From contig JAFIGT010000010.1 of assembly GCA_017849585.1 (NCBI GenBank), positions 1 through 64,000 on the forward strand: DNA of 64,000 nt, written 5' to 3'. Position 1 is the stretch's first letter. Each line of letters starts with the position of its first letter. The translations under genes were made by a program, and so were the position numbers. Source of the stretch: Verrucomicrobium sp. (GTDB lineage Bacteria > Verrucomicrobiota > Verrucomicrobiia > Methylacidiphilales > UBA1321). The notes under the pieces are model-generated. The model was given only the letters and a program-made list of their open reading frames with translations. It made no database searches and was not told the DNA's origin. Positions 41,440 to 48,734 of this stretch are shown here, piece after piece.

Positions 41440-42621
41440 TCAGACGGCGAGCGACTCAAGCGGTATGATCGACAGGGCGCAGTCTTCCTTGCCCTGCGAG
41501 TAGACAACGTACAGATGGCCATTGTGCTCCACAGCCTTGGGGTAGGACCACTCGGTGAATGTGCCCACGTAGCTTTCCGCGCCGTAGCCTTCGAAGAGCC
41601 TTCTTGCGGGCCAATCCTGGTGGCGCACTTTGAAGATGCGGCGGAAGAGCCCGCCTTCCGGGCTCGTGACGGCCAGGCTCAACAGGCTTCGTCCCTCTTC
41701 GGTCGCGAGGCTGTTGGTCAGTAGATAATTCTGCCCGGTGCTCAACCGGCCGGAGAAGGGCATGCTAGCCGTCAATGGGAAATTGCACAAGCCCAGTGGT
41801 GTCCATGTGCGTCCGTTGTCGCGGCTCTCGGACATGGGAGCCGTGAACATTTCTTCGTCCGGAGGGTACACGAGGTGCGGGGCCTCCCGGTTGAACTTCG
41901 CATTCGGGCGGCAAATCGCGAGAATGCGGTCTGGCTGACTCACGAGAGCCGTCTCTGGGTACAGGATCTTGAGTGCTTCCGGGCGAGGTATCGTCACCAG
42001 ATCCCACCGGGTGAGATCGGAGCCCTGACTGATGATCACAGCCGATTCGTACCAACCATATTCTCCGCCGATGATCCAGTTTCCGTCATTCATGAGCTGC
42101 GGCGTGCAGAAAGGGAGGAATCCGGGGATGTCGCAATTGGGCTGGTATTGCCATGCCCCGGTGCGGTCATCATGGAGGAACACTTGAGTGGTCGGTTTAC
42201 CGTCATGCCAGGCGACGAAGAAGCCATACAAGGTGTCGCTTTGGGAAAAGATGAGCGGGTGGTTGAACGACGAAGCTCCGTTCTGTGGGGCTTGCACCCA
42301 AACCGACGGTTCGCTCCAGCGCAATCCGTCCGCGGAGGTTTTTCCGCGGATGATTTCATTGCGGTTGTTGTCCTCAAGATGCGGGTGATTGGCCCAACCG
42401 ACATGGAACTGGCCTCGATGCCACGCGATGGTCGACTCGTGCAAATAGTGGTAAACACCGTGTTGCCCACGCTCCACGGAGACCTGGGTTATAATGCCGG
42501 GTTCCTCCATGTGCTTCGGTGACGGAAAGGGCACGGTCGGATCCCAGACGGGAATGAGGGAGGTGTCGGCGGCAAGCTCGGTTGAAGAGGGTATTGCAGA
42601 GATGACTTTTCTTTCTGTCAT
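41440..42621 (-). CDS. Sialidase-like (BNR-repeat) protein, apparently not secreted
   Basis: A 393-residue six-bladed-propeller sialidase-family protein. Asp-box-like elements appear (SADGLRWSEP, SRDNGRTWTPL), as do HESTIAWHRGQFHVGWANH and YPETALVSQPDRILAICR, with an arginine-rich active-site candidate. It could hydrolyse sialic acid or another sugar from glycans, although many BNR proteins have other substrates. There is no signal peptide, so it is predicted cytoplasmic, which is odd for an exo-sialidase. The start at 42621 is set by AAAGG; the gene follows the aldolase gene on the same strand. Confidence 0.65.
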   Translation of the reverse strand: MTERKVISAIPSSTELAADTSLIPVWDPTVPFPSPKHMEEPGIITQVSVERGQHGVYHYLHESTIAWHRGQFHVGWANHPHLEDNNRNEIIRGKTSADGLRWSEPSVWVQAPQNGASSFNHPLIFSQSDTLYGFFVAWHDGKPTTQVFLHDDRTGAWQYQPNCDIPGFLPFCTPQLMNDGNWIIGGEYGWYESAVIISQGSDLTRWDLVTIPRPEALKILYPETALVSQPDRILAICRPNAKFNREAPHLVYPPDEEMFTAPMSESRDNGRTWTPLGLCNFPLTASMPFSGRLSTGQNYLLTNSLATEEGRSLLSLAVTSPEGGLFRRIFKVRHQDWPARRLFEGYGAESYVGTFTEWSYPKAVEHNGHLYVVYSQGKEDCALSIIPLESLAV

Positions 42622-42707
42622 ATTAAGGCCTTTTCGCGGCTCGCCGAGGAGTGAATTCACCGGGGCGTATGGCGGGATTCGTTGCTTTATATAGCTATAG
42701 AATTTGA

Positions 42708-42767
42708 AATTTCCCGCCCTTGCGGACGGGAAATTATCGAATGCCAGGGCGGATGCGTCCGCCCTGG
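42708..42767. terminator. Two consecutive hairpins between aldolase and sialidase-like genes
   Basis: AATTTCCCG/CGGGAAATT (42708-42735) and CCAGGGCGGA-TGCG-TCCGCCCTGG (42744-42767). They lie between two genes of the same orientation. Without a T tract they are more likely mRNA-processing or stability elements, or partial terminators that lower expression of the second gene. Confidence 0.5.
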
Positions 42768-42801
42768 TGAGAGTGTTCACACTCCAGAGTTGTCAGGCGA
42801 T

Positions 42802-43725
42802 TTAGATGTGTCCGTATTCCTTCAGGGACTTCTTGAGTTTGGCCATCACATCATCGGGCAGGCGCATCACCGGCTTGCGCGCGACACCGGCGTTGATGCC
42901 GCGCAGTTTGAGACCTTCCTTGATTACCGAGAGCCACGGGCAGGGAAGCCCCTTGTCAGTGCTTTCGGTAAACAGCGGGAGGTATGGGCGGATCTTCTCG
43001 AAATGATACTTCTGGGCCTCTTCGATCTTGCGGCTCTTGGCCAGATCGAAAACGGTTTTGTTTTCACGCGGGAACAGATTGCCCGTGCCGCAGACCCAAC
43101 CGTCTGCCCACATGGACACGCTCTCGACCGGACAGATGTCGTATCCGTAGAAGATGCCGAATCCGTCATTGGTTAACGCGCGCAGATTCTGTTGACGGTA
43201 AACGTCGGCCTGGCGTTCCTTTACGGCGTCGATCAGGCCGTCGTTATAGAGCTTCGCCATGAACTTGTCCGTCATCAGGCAGGTGGAATAGTAGGGGTTA
43301 TGATAGACCATGATCGGGATGGAGATGGCTTTGCGGACGGCTTTGAAGTGCTCATAAAGCTCGTCTTCGTTGGGGGCCATGTACCATGGAGTGATGATCA
43401 TGACGCCATCGGCTCCAGCCGCCTCGGCGCTCTTCGACATGTCGATCGTATCGGTGGTGCGGTAAGCGCCGGTAGAGCAGAATACCTTCACCCGACCCGC
43501 CGCGTATTCGCATACCGAGGCATTCACCCTTTTCTGCTCATCGGTGGACATGGCGACGAATTCACCCGTACTGCCGGACGGAATAATGCCGTCCACGCCA
43601 TTCTTGATCAAAAATTCGGTGACTTCCTTTAATCCCGAAAAATCAATGGATTCGTCCGACTCCTTGAATGGCGTGATCATCGGGATGAAAATACCTTCCG
43701 GCTTTTTCTTTGCTGTGCTTGGCAT
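42802..43725 (-). CDS. Dihydrodipicolinate synthase / N-acetylneuraminate lyase family aldolase
   Basis: A 307-residue TIM-barrel class I aldolase. It has the carboxylate-binding GSTGEFVAMSTDEQKRV, the catalytic tyrosine in MVYHNPYYST and the Schiff-base lysine in LIDAVKERQAD. The enzyme releases or condenses pyruvate with a sugar-derived aldehyde. The lysine motif differs from the GxK(D/N)xSG of true DapA, and its place between an AraC regulator and a sialidase-like gene suggests catabolism of a sugar acid such as a sialic acid rather than lysine biosynthesis (inference). Expression is probably controlled by the operator at 43958-43989. Confidence 0.82.
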   Translation of the reverse strand: MPSTAKKKPEGIFIPMITPFKESDESIDFSGLKEVTEFLIKNGVDGIIPSGSTGEFVAMSTDEQKRVNASVCEYAAGRVKVFCSTGAYRTTDTIDMSKSAEAAGADGVMIITPWYMAPNEDELYEHFKAVRKAISIPIMVYHNPYYSTCLMTDKFMAKLYNDGLIDAVKERQADVYRQQNLRALTNDGFGIFYGYDICPVESVSMWADGWVCGTGNLFPRENKTVFDLAKSRKIEEAQKYHFEKIRPYLPLFTESTDKGLPCPWLSVIKEGLKLRGINAGVARKPVMRLPDDVMAKLKKSLKEYGHI

Positions 43726-43926
43726 GCGTTCCTTATCTTGAATCCGTGAAGGGATGACTAGATCCCTTCACGCTGTAATTATTGGGTTGTTTGTTTTTCG
43801 AATTCCTGGATCAAGAAAGTAAATTCTCTAGGAAAATCTTCAGATCCATGGGCGGATCACGTCTAGGATAAATAGACTTTCTACATTTAATCGTTCACTC
43901 GGTTTATGTAGTGATTCCACGATTCT

Positions 43927-43989
43927 GTTATAGATATTTTATATATTTTCCTCAACGGGAACTATGTGATAACACGAGGAATTTTGTGA
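43927..43989 (-). promoter_or_regulatory. AraC-type direct-repeat operator and promoter of the aldolase gene, site 1
   Basis: On the minus strand TCACAAAATTCC (43989-43978) and TCACATAGTTCC (43969-43958) are direct repeats with a 20-base period. They are followed by TTGAGG (43955-43950), 17 bases and TATAAC (43932-43927), a good -35/-10 pair. The -35 box lies just beside the second repeat, as in class II AraC activation. The leader to the aldolase start would be about 195 bases. The remainder of 43726-44067 shows nothing else. Confidence 0.65.
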
Positions 43990-44067
43990 CTGATGCGCCC
44001 GCGGGGGCGAGTCGTGAACGAGGAAAATACGCGAGACTGGAGAGTCTCCGTGACGAATGGCGAACAG

Positions 44068-44877
44068 CTAAGACTTGGCCCGCTTGTGGTTCATTCCCGT
44101 ATACTTCTTAATGACCTTGGTGAAATAATTCGGATCATTGAATCCGGAGCGAGCGGCAATTTCCTTGATCATATGCGGGGAATTCGCCAGTTGCTGCAGC
44201 CCATATTGAATCCGGCGGTTGATCAAGTATTTTGCGGGAGTGACGCCGAAAACAGCATGGAATTTTCGACTCAACTGCGAGCGATTGACGCCGAGCCGGT
44301 CTGCAATGCTGCCGACATTTAAATTGGGATTGCGATACTGCGTGTCGATCACCCGTTGCGCCTGTTGGATGTAATCGTGGGATGGCAAAATGGCTGGCAG
44401 GTGACTGGCCGCCAGCATCAGGATGCGAAACGCCGTGGCACTGGCCAGACGAAGGCCGTCTGGTGTATAATTCAGGATTTCTTCCTCAAGCTGCACAAAC
44501 AATTCTTCCGGGCAGCGTCCCACCTGTCGGGGCGTCTGGGGTAGCTGAAGCCCCCGCCAGATTTCCATTACCGCCGGACCTTCGAACGTGACCCAGCGGC
44601 TGTGGAAAAAATTCCCGCCACACGATACCTGGTGGACGTCGCCGCAGACATAAAAGCAGACTTCGCCCGGGCGAAGGGGGTAGCTGCGATTATTGATAAT
44701 CAGCCGTCCCTCTCCTCCCAGACACCAGAACAGCTCGACGAAATCCCGGCGCAAAGGCGGCGCATGATAACTGGATTCCAGCATGAAATGACCGCAGGAA
44801 CGTGCCCGGAAGGGAATGTCTGGATATTTGGCGGTTACACAATAGTGGGTTATTTTCTGGAAGAATTTCTTCGCCAT
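44068..44877 (-). CDS. AraC/XylS family transcriptional regulator
   Basis: A 269-residue regulator. The N-terminal half is a cupin-type effector-binding domain (VELFWCLGGEGRLIINNRSY, LRPGEVCFYVCGDVHQV), and the C-terminal ~100 residues hold two helix-turn-helix motifs (NVGSIADRLGVNRSQLSRKF and MIKEIAARSGFNDPNYFTKV) with the AraC signature. It lies between the aldolase/sialidase-like genes and the PEP-CTERM gene, both of which carry a matching pair of direct repeats upstream. It is therefore the obvious candidate to activate both in response to a sugar (inference). Confidence 0.9.
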   Translation of the reverse strand: MAKKFFQKITHYCVTAKYPDIPFRARSCGHFMLESSYHAPPLRRDFVELFWCLGGEGRLIINNRSYPLRPGEVCFYVCGDVHQVSCGGNFFHSRWVTFEGPAVMEIWRGLQLPQTPRQVGRCPEELFVQLEEEILNYTPDGLRLASATAFRILMLAASHLPAILPSHDYIQQAQRVIDTQYRNPNLNVGSIADRLGVNRSQLSRKFHAVFGVTPAKYLINRRIQYGLQQLANSPHMIKEIAARSGFNDPNYFTKVIKKYTGMNHKRAKS

Positions 44878-45074
44878 AACATTCCGTGTCTTCTAGATCG
44901 CTTGCTCGCTCGTTTCAGTGGAATAGACTGAACGCAGGTATGGTAAGCTAAATTTCAAAAAGACAAAAGGCAAAGGTACAATTCAAGCTCCGAAATGTCC
45001 TGCTGTACCCGATTAGGCGGGATGTAGAATGGACTTTGGTGAGAGATCCCCTCTCTACTGCAGGCTGCGAAATG

Positions 45075-46001
45075 CTAGACGCTTAATCGACGGAACTTGA
45101 GGGCGATCAACATCGCGCAGAAACCGGAAACGGCCAATGCCATCGCATGCGGTTCCGGCACGGATGTGACATCGAGCAAGGTGGTGCCGTACTTGATTTC
45201 ATCCAGCGCCCGGTCATCGACCGTCGCGCCGCCTGGGAGGAACTGTAGATAGTCGCTATCGTTCAAAACCGAGCTTCCCGAACCCGACGTGGTAAGGGAG
45301 ATCAGGGCGTTACTATTGAGGAATGACTCGGTGATCACTCCGCCGCTCGCGTCATATTGTGCCGAAGTCAATATCCAGAGCGTACCCGTACCGCTGCCCG
45401 AGCTGACGCCTGTCCACTTGGTAATCGCCATATAGGTCACTCCGGCGGAGAGCGTAGACGAAAGGGCGGCTGAAGTGGACATCGCGCTGCTGGCATCGTA
45501 CTTCAGCGACATCTTCGCCGAGGAGTTCACCACCGCCGCATTCAAATAGGAGGCAGCCGTCCCGGAATTGCTCGCCGTGTTAAAGCGTACTTCCATGCGC
45601 GTCCCGCCGTTCGGGCCGTAAGTGGAGCCTAGCTTGAACAGATAACTTCCATAAAGCGTTTCGGAAACCGTTCCGGTATTCAAACCAATCGAAAGGGTCG
45701 AAAGATCCCCGCTCGGATTCCATAGGGAACCGCCGCTGGTCGCATAGGTTGTCGCTCCGCTGCCGAATACCAATCCGCTCGACGTTACAGCCGTGTACTG
45801 TCCGGTGCCAGATTGGACATAGGTGCCCGATAGGCCGATCGCGTTGCTGTTGACAGTCTGACCCGCAAGCGTTCCTGTCGTATAGCCGTTAAAACCTTCA
45901 TACACCAATAAGCTGGCGGTGGCATCGGCCATGCTTCCCATGCCGAAGGCTGCTGCAAGAACGACTCTGAGACAATTGCGCTTGAACTGAATTTTAGTCA
46001 T
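45075..46001 (-). CDS. PEP-CTERM sorting domain protein
   Basis: A 308-residue exported protein. A Sec signal peptide (about residues 1-30, TKIQFKRNCLRVVLAAAFGM onward) precedes a Ser/Gly/Thr-rich beta-sandwich-like body that starts LLVYEGFNGYTTGTLAGQ. The C-terminus has the exosortase signal: VPEP (residue ~282), a hydrophobic helix and the basic tail KFRRL. After sorting by an exosortase (not in this window) it would sit at the cell surface or in extracellular polymer. Body resemblance to lectin/concanavalin-like domains is weak. An operator like that of the aldolase gene lies upstream. Confidence 0.88.
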   Translation of the reverse strand: MTKIQFKRNCLRVVLAAAFGMGSMADATASLLVYEGFNGYTTGTLAGQTVNSNAIGLSGTYVQSGTGQYTAVTSSGLVFGSGATTYATSGGSLWNPSGDLSTLSIGLNTGTVSETLYGSYLFKLGSTYGPNGGTRMEVRFNTASNSGTAASYLNAAVVNSSAKMSLKYDASSAMSTSAALSSTLSAGVTYMAITKWTGVSSGSGTGTLWILTSAQYDASGGVITESFLNSNALISLTTSGSGSSVLNDSDYLQFLPGGATVDDRALDEIKYGTTLLDVTSVPEPHAMALAVSGFCAMLIALKFRRLSV

Positions 46002-46099
46002 ACAGTGCTGTCCTATTCCGTTGGATTTTTATATGGCGGCGATCGCGCGTCATCCATTAATTCTCTATATATTTATATATAGTATATATCGCATCAACT

Positions 46100-46131
46100 G
46101 GAATTATGTGATTTAGCAGGGAATTTTGTGA
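46100..46131 (-). promoter_or_regulatory. AraC-type direct-repeat operator upstream of the PEP-CTERM gene, site 2
   Basis: On the minus strand TCACAAAATTCC (46131-46120) and TCACATAATTCC (46111-46100) repeat with the same 20-base period as site 1, followed by AGTTGATG and a TATATA-rich region. Apart from one base in the second repeat, both half-sites are identical to site 1. The rest of 46002-46380 contains no gene I can support. Confidence 0.65.
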
Positions 46132-46380
46132 CCGGGAATCGGCGAGTAATTACCTGCAGGGCAGAGGGAACGGCGGCAGTCTGTGGCTTTTCGGGAGCGT
46201 TAGATCGCAAACGGGCTCAACGCGGCAGTGAACCGATCTTTTCGGCAAGGATTCAGCAGTTCGAGTGACATTATTGAGCGCTCTTCGGCTTGTCGTCCCA
46301 TCTCATACATTGTAACGGAGTTAGAATAGTAATTCAGAGAGATCGCAACTTTCGCCGCGAATTTGAGTCTGGCTTGGTAT

Positions 46381-46731
46381 ATGAGTGATCTATCTACTAC
46401 CTATCCCAAATGGCCGGGAATCGTGGCCATCGTGGCGGTGAGTCTGGCTGCTGCCGTGATTGTTTTTCTCACCGGGTTTGCCGCCGGTCGATGCGGCGCG
46501 CGTCCGCACCTGATGACACCGCCTCCGGCCATGACCATGCTTGGCGGCGGCGCACCCGGACAATGCGGTCCGCCAATGGGACATCATCCCGGCGCAGCCT
46601 TTGGTGACAAGGGGCCGCAATTCGGACCGCAACGTGGCGAAGGCCCGATGCCGGCCGGGCGCGGTCTCGAGAAGAAAATCGATGCCACTCCGGCGGAACC
46701 GGCGACACCCCCGGCGGCCATCAAGAAGTAA
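46381..46731 (+). CDS. Small single-pass membrane protein with a Gly/Pro-rich tail
   Basis: A 116-residue protein: a short N-terminus (MSDLSTTYPKWPG), one hydrophobic helix at about residues 13-38 (IVAIVAVSLAAAVIVFLTGF) and a Gly/Pro/Met-rich tail with MTMLGGGAPGQCGPPMGHH and QFGPQRGEGPMPAGRG. The ending is Pro/Ala-rich. It is not a known family to me; the composition suggests a disordered periplasmic or cytoplasmic tail. No ribosome-binding site stands out, but the ATG at 46381 gives a sensible topology. Confidence 0.5.
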   Translation: MSDLSTTYPKWPGIVAIVAVSLAAAVIVFLTGFAAGRCGARPHLMTPPPAMTMLGGGAPGQCGPPMGHHPGAAFGDKGPQFGPQRGEGPMPAGRGLEKKIDATPAEPATPPAAIKK

Positions 46732-46832
46732 CCGGGTGCGGCAGGCCCGCGAGCGAGGGGGGGCTCCCTCGCCACGCGGCCGTCCATGCTGGCTGATTGA
46801 CCGAACGGTAAACCGCTGCTACTTGTGATGGG

Positions 46833-47633
46833 ATGCAGCATAGCCCCGGTTTTCTCAAACTAGTCCAAGACACTCTCACCCGCGTTCGCGAAACGACCGT
46901 GGATGACGCCGCATTCCGCATGCGGCAGCCGAACACTTTCCTGATTGACGTCCGTGAAGAAAGCGAATGGAACGCTGGTCACGCCGACGGTGCCATTCAC
47001 CTCGGCAAGGGCATCATCGAGCGCGACATCGAAACGCGCATTCCCGACCGTGACGCCACGCTCCTCTGCTATTGCGGCGGCGGGTATCGCTCCGCCCTCG
47101 TGGCCGACAATCTCCAGAAGATGGGCTATCGCAACGTGATCTCCGTCTCGGGCGGCTACAAGGCGTGGGTCTCCGGTCGTTACCCCACCACCACCCGGCC
47201 CGAAGTCGTGCCCCGCAGTCCGCACGACAAACTCGGCGGCATTTGTCACTTGCCGCGCCTCATCGACAAGGTGCGCCTGTACCCGCAGGGCAAGCTTCCC
47301 GGCTACAATTACCTCAACGTCGGTTTTGACAAATTCCTGCTCGAATTCCTCTGCGTGGAACCCTCCGCGTTCGAGAAAGCGGTGCAGAATGCGCCCGACG
47401 ATCAGGCCGTGCTCGACTGGCTCAAGGGCAAGCTTGGTCCCGCCTTCCCCGGCGACCACGCGATCACCGATTTCAACAACCGCCTCAGCCGCCGCCGTCC
47501 TGACAACGCTGAGAAGCAAGCGAAGTTCGACGAGACCGTGGCCAAGTTTCCGCCGACGCGCCGCCGTCCCGAAACCTATTTTGATTTGATTGATCTCGAT
47601 GAAGGCCATCTCGAACGGCTGAATAACGTCTAA
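46833..47633 (+). CDS. Rhodanese domain fused to DUF5069
   Basis: A 266-residue fusion. Residues 15-120 form a rhodanese domain with the active-site loop CGGGYR, whose cysteine is C81 (CxxGxR), after FLIDVREESEWNAGHADGAIHL. Residues ~130-266 are a DUF5069 domain (SPHDKLGGICHLPRLIDKVR, LPGYNYLNVGFDKFLLEFL). Rhodaneses carry persulfide sulfur to acceptors; the role of DUF5069 is unknown, but the fusion implies that it handles or uses the sulfur. It is followed after a short repeat-like palindrome by an unrelated small gene. Confidence 0.85.
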   Translation: MQHSPGFLKLVQDTLTRVRETTVDDAAFRMRQPNTFLIDVREESEWNAGHADGAIHLGKGIIERDIETRIPDRDATLLCYCGGGYRSALVADNLQKMGYRNVISVSGGYKAWVSGRYPTTTRPEVVPRSPHDKLGGICHLPRLIDKVRLYPQGKLPGYNYLNVGFDKFLLEFLCVEPSAFEKAVQNAPDDQAVLDWLKGKLGPAFPGDHAITDFNNRLSRRRPDNAEKQAKFDETVAKFPPTRRRPETYFDLIDLDEGHLERLNNV

Positions 47634-47645
47634 GCCGCAAGTCGC

Positions 47646-47672
47646 GGCGGCTCACCGGGCCGCCCTGCAGGG
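47646..47672. repeat. Intergenic palindrome after the rhodanese gene
   Basis: GGCGGC-TCACCGG-GCCGCC (47646-47664), overlapping CCCTGCAGGG. The core is nearly the same as the palindrome at 41328-41346, and it starts 13 bases after a stop codon, but no GTAACGCTTCGCC tail follows. Confidence 0.5.
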
Positions 47673-47742
47673 CGACGACGCGGACAGGAGTCCGGATCGG
47701 TCTGTGTCGTGTGATTTTGAACCAAACCAAAAGGGGAGAATC

Positions 47743-48078
47743 ATGGCAGAAAAAGTGACGGTGGAAGAAATCAACGGAACCCTCGCGCTCGAACGGATGA
47801 AGCATCGCGAGAAGCTCTTGAGAACCATCAAGGGCGGCCCCCACGAAATGATTCCCAGTTTACTGCTGGGAGTGCTGGCGATTTTGGCCGTCTGGTTTCA
47901 CGCTTTGGAAACTTCGGCGTCGCTGATCCTTGTTTTTGTCGCCATGTTCATTCTGGCTGGAGCACGCGACCGCCGCTTTAATGCGCTGGTGGAATTACTG
48001 GACTTGGATCACTTCTCCCTTCCCCAACGAAACAAAGAAATCACCTCCACCACAACCCCCAAAGATTCCAAACCATGA
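47743..48078 (+). CDS. Small two-helix membrane protein
   Basis: A 111-residue protein with a charged N-terminus (residues 1-35, ending REKLLRTIKGG), two hydrophobic helices (about 40-57 and 62-80) and a C-terminal soluble tail containing DRRFNALVELLDLDH. GGGGAG sets the ATG at 47743. It overlaps the nitroreductase gene in an ATGA junction, so the two are expressed together; a membrane partner for the nitroreductase is possible but unproven. Family unknown. Confidence 0.6.
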   Translation: MAEKVTVEEINGTLALERMKHREKLLRTIKGGPHEMIPSLLLGVLAILAVWFHALETSASLILVFVAMFILAGARDRRFNALVELLDLDHFSLPQRNKEITSTTTPKDSKP

Positions 48079-48719
48079 GCACTACTCCCGAACTCACCGT
48101 CGCCCAATCCATTCTCCAACGCCGCTCCTGCAAGCGCTTCAAACCCGATGCGATACCGGCGGATGTACTCGAGCGCGTGATTGACCTGACGCTGCACGCT
48201 CCAAGTAGCTTCAACATGCAGCCATGGCGGTTGATCGTCATTGACGACGCGGCGCAAAAAGAAGCGCTCGCCAAAGTCGCGTGGAATCAACCGCAAATCA
48301 CCACCGCTCCCGTCGTGCTCGTGTTCGCCGTCAGCTTGCGCGGTTGGGAACAGACGTTTGAAAGCGTCATCAAGATCGCCAGCGAACTCGGTGCCTGGCC
48401 GGAAAAATTTGTCACCATGGCGCGTGGCGCGGTCCCCGGTTTTCAGAACGCACTCGGCGCGAAAGAGCGCGAGTACGCGGTGAAGGACGCCCTCATCGCC
48501 GCCACGCATACCGCGCTCGCGGCGGAAAGTCTCGGCCTCAGCTCCTGCTTCATGAACGGCTGGGATGAAAGCGGTGTGAAGGAGATCATCGGCGCGAAGG
48601 ACAATCCCGATATCGCCATCGCGCTCGTCATGCCGATTGGTTATGGTCTCGATTTGCCGAAATTCGCCGGTCGACTTCCTCGCGAGGTGACGGTGTTCAA
48701 GGGCACGCTGTCGAAATAA
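48075..48719 (+). CDS. Nitroreductase family protein
   Basis: A 214-residue FMN-dependent oxidoreductase. The N-terminal ILQRRSCKRFKPDAIP with the phosphate-binding arginines, the APSSFNMQPWRLIVI segment, and GLSSCFMNGWDESGVKEIIG are typical, as is the C-terminal GYGLDLP. Such dimers reduce nitroaromatics, quinones or flavins with NAD(P)H; the natural substrate is unknown. It is coupled to the upstream small membrane protein by a 4-base overlap and is followed 15 bases later by comEC. Confidence 0.87.
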   Translation: MSTTPELTVAQSILQRRSCKRFKPDAIPADVLERVIDLTLHAPSSFNMQPWRLIVIDDAAQKEALAKVAWNQPQITTAPVVLVFAVSLRGWEQTFESVIKIASELGAWPEKFVTMARGAVPGFQNALGAKEREYAVKDALIAATHTALAAESLGLSSCFMNGWDESGVKEIIGAKDNPDIAIALVMPIGYGLDLPKFAGRLPREVTVFKGTLSK

Positions 48720-48734
48720 GCCGGCGAGTGATTC

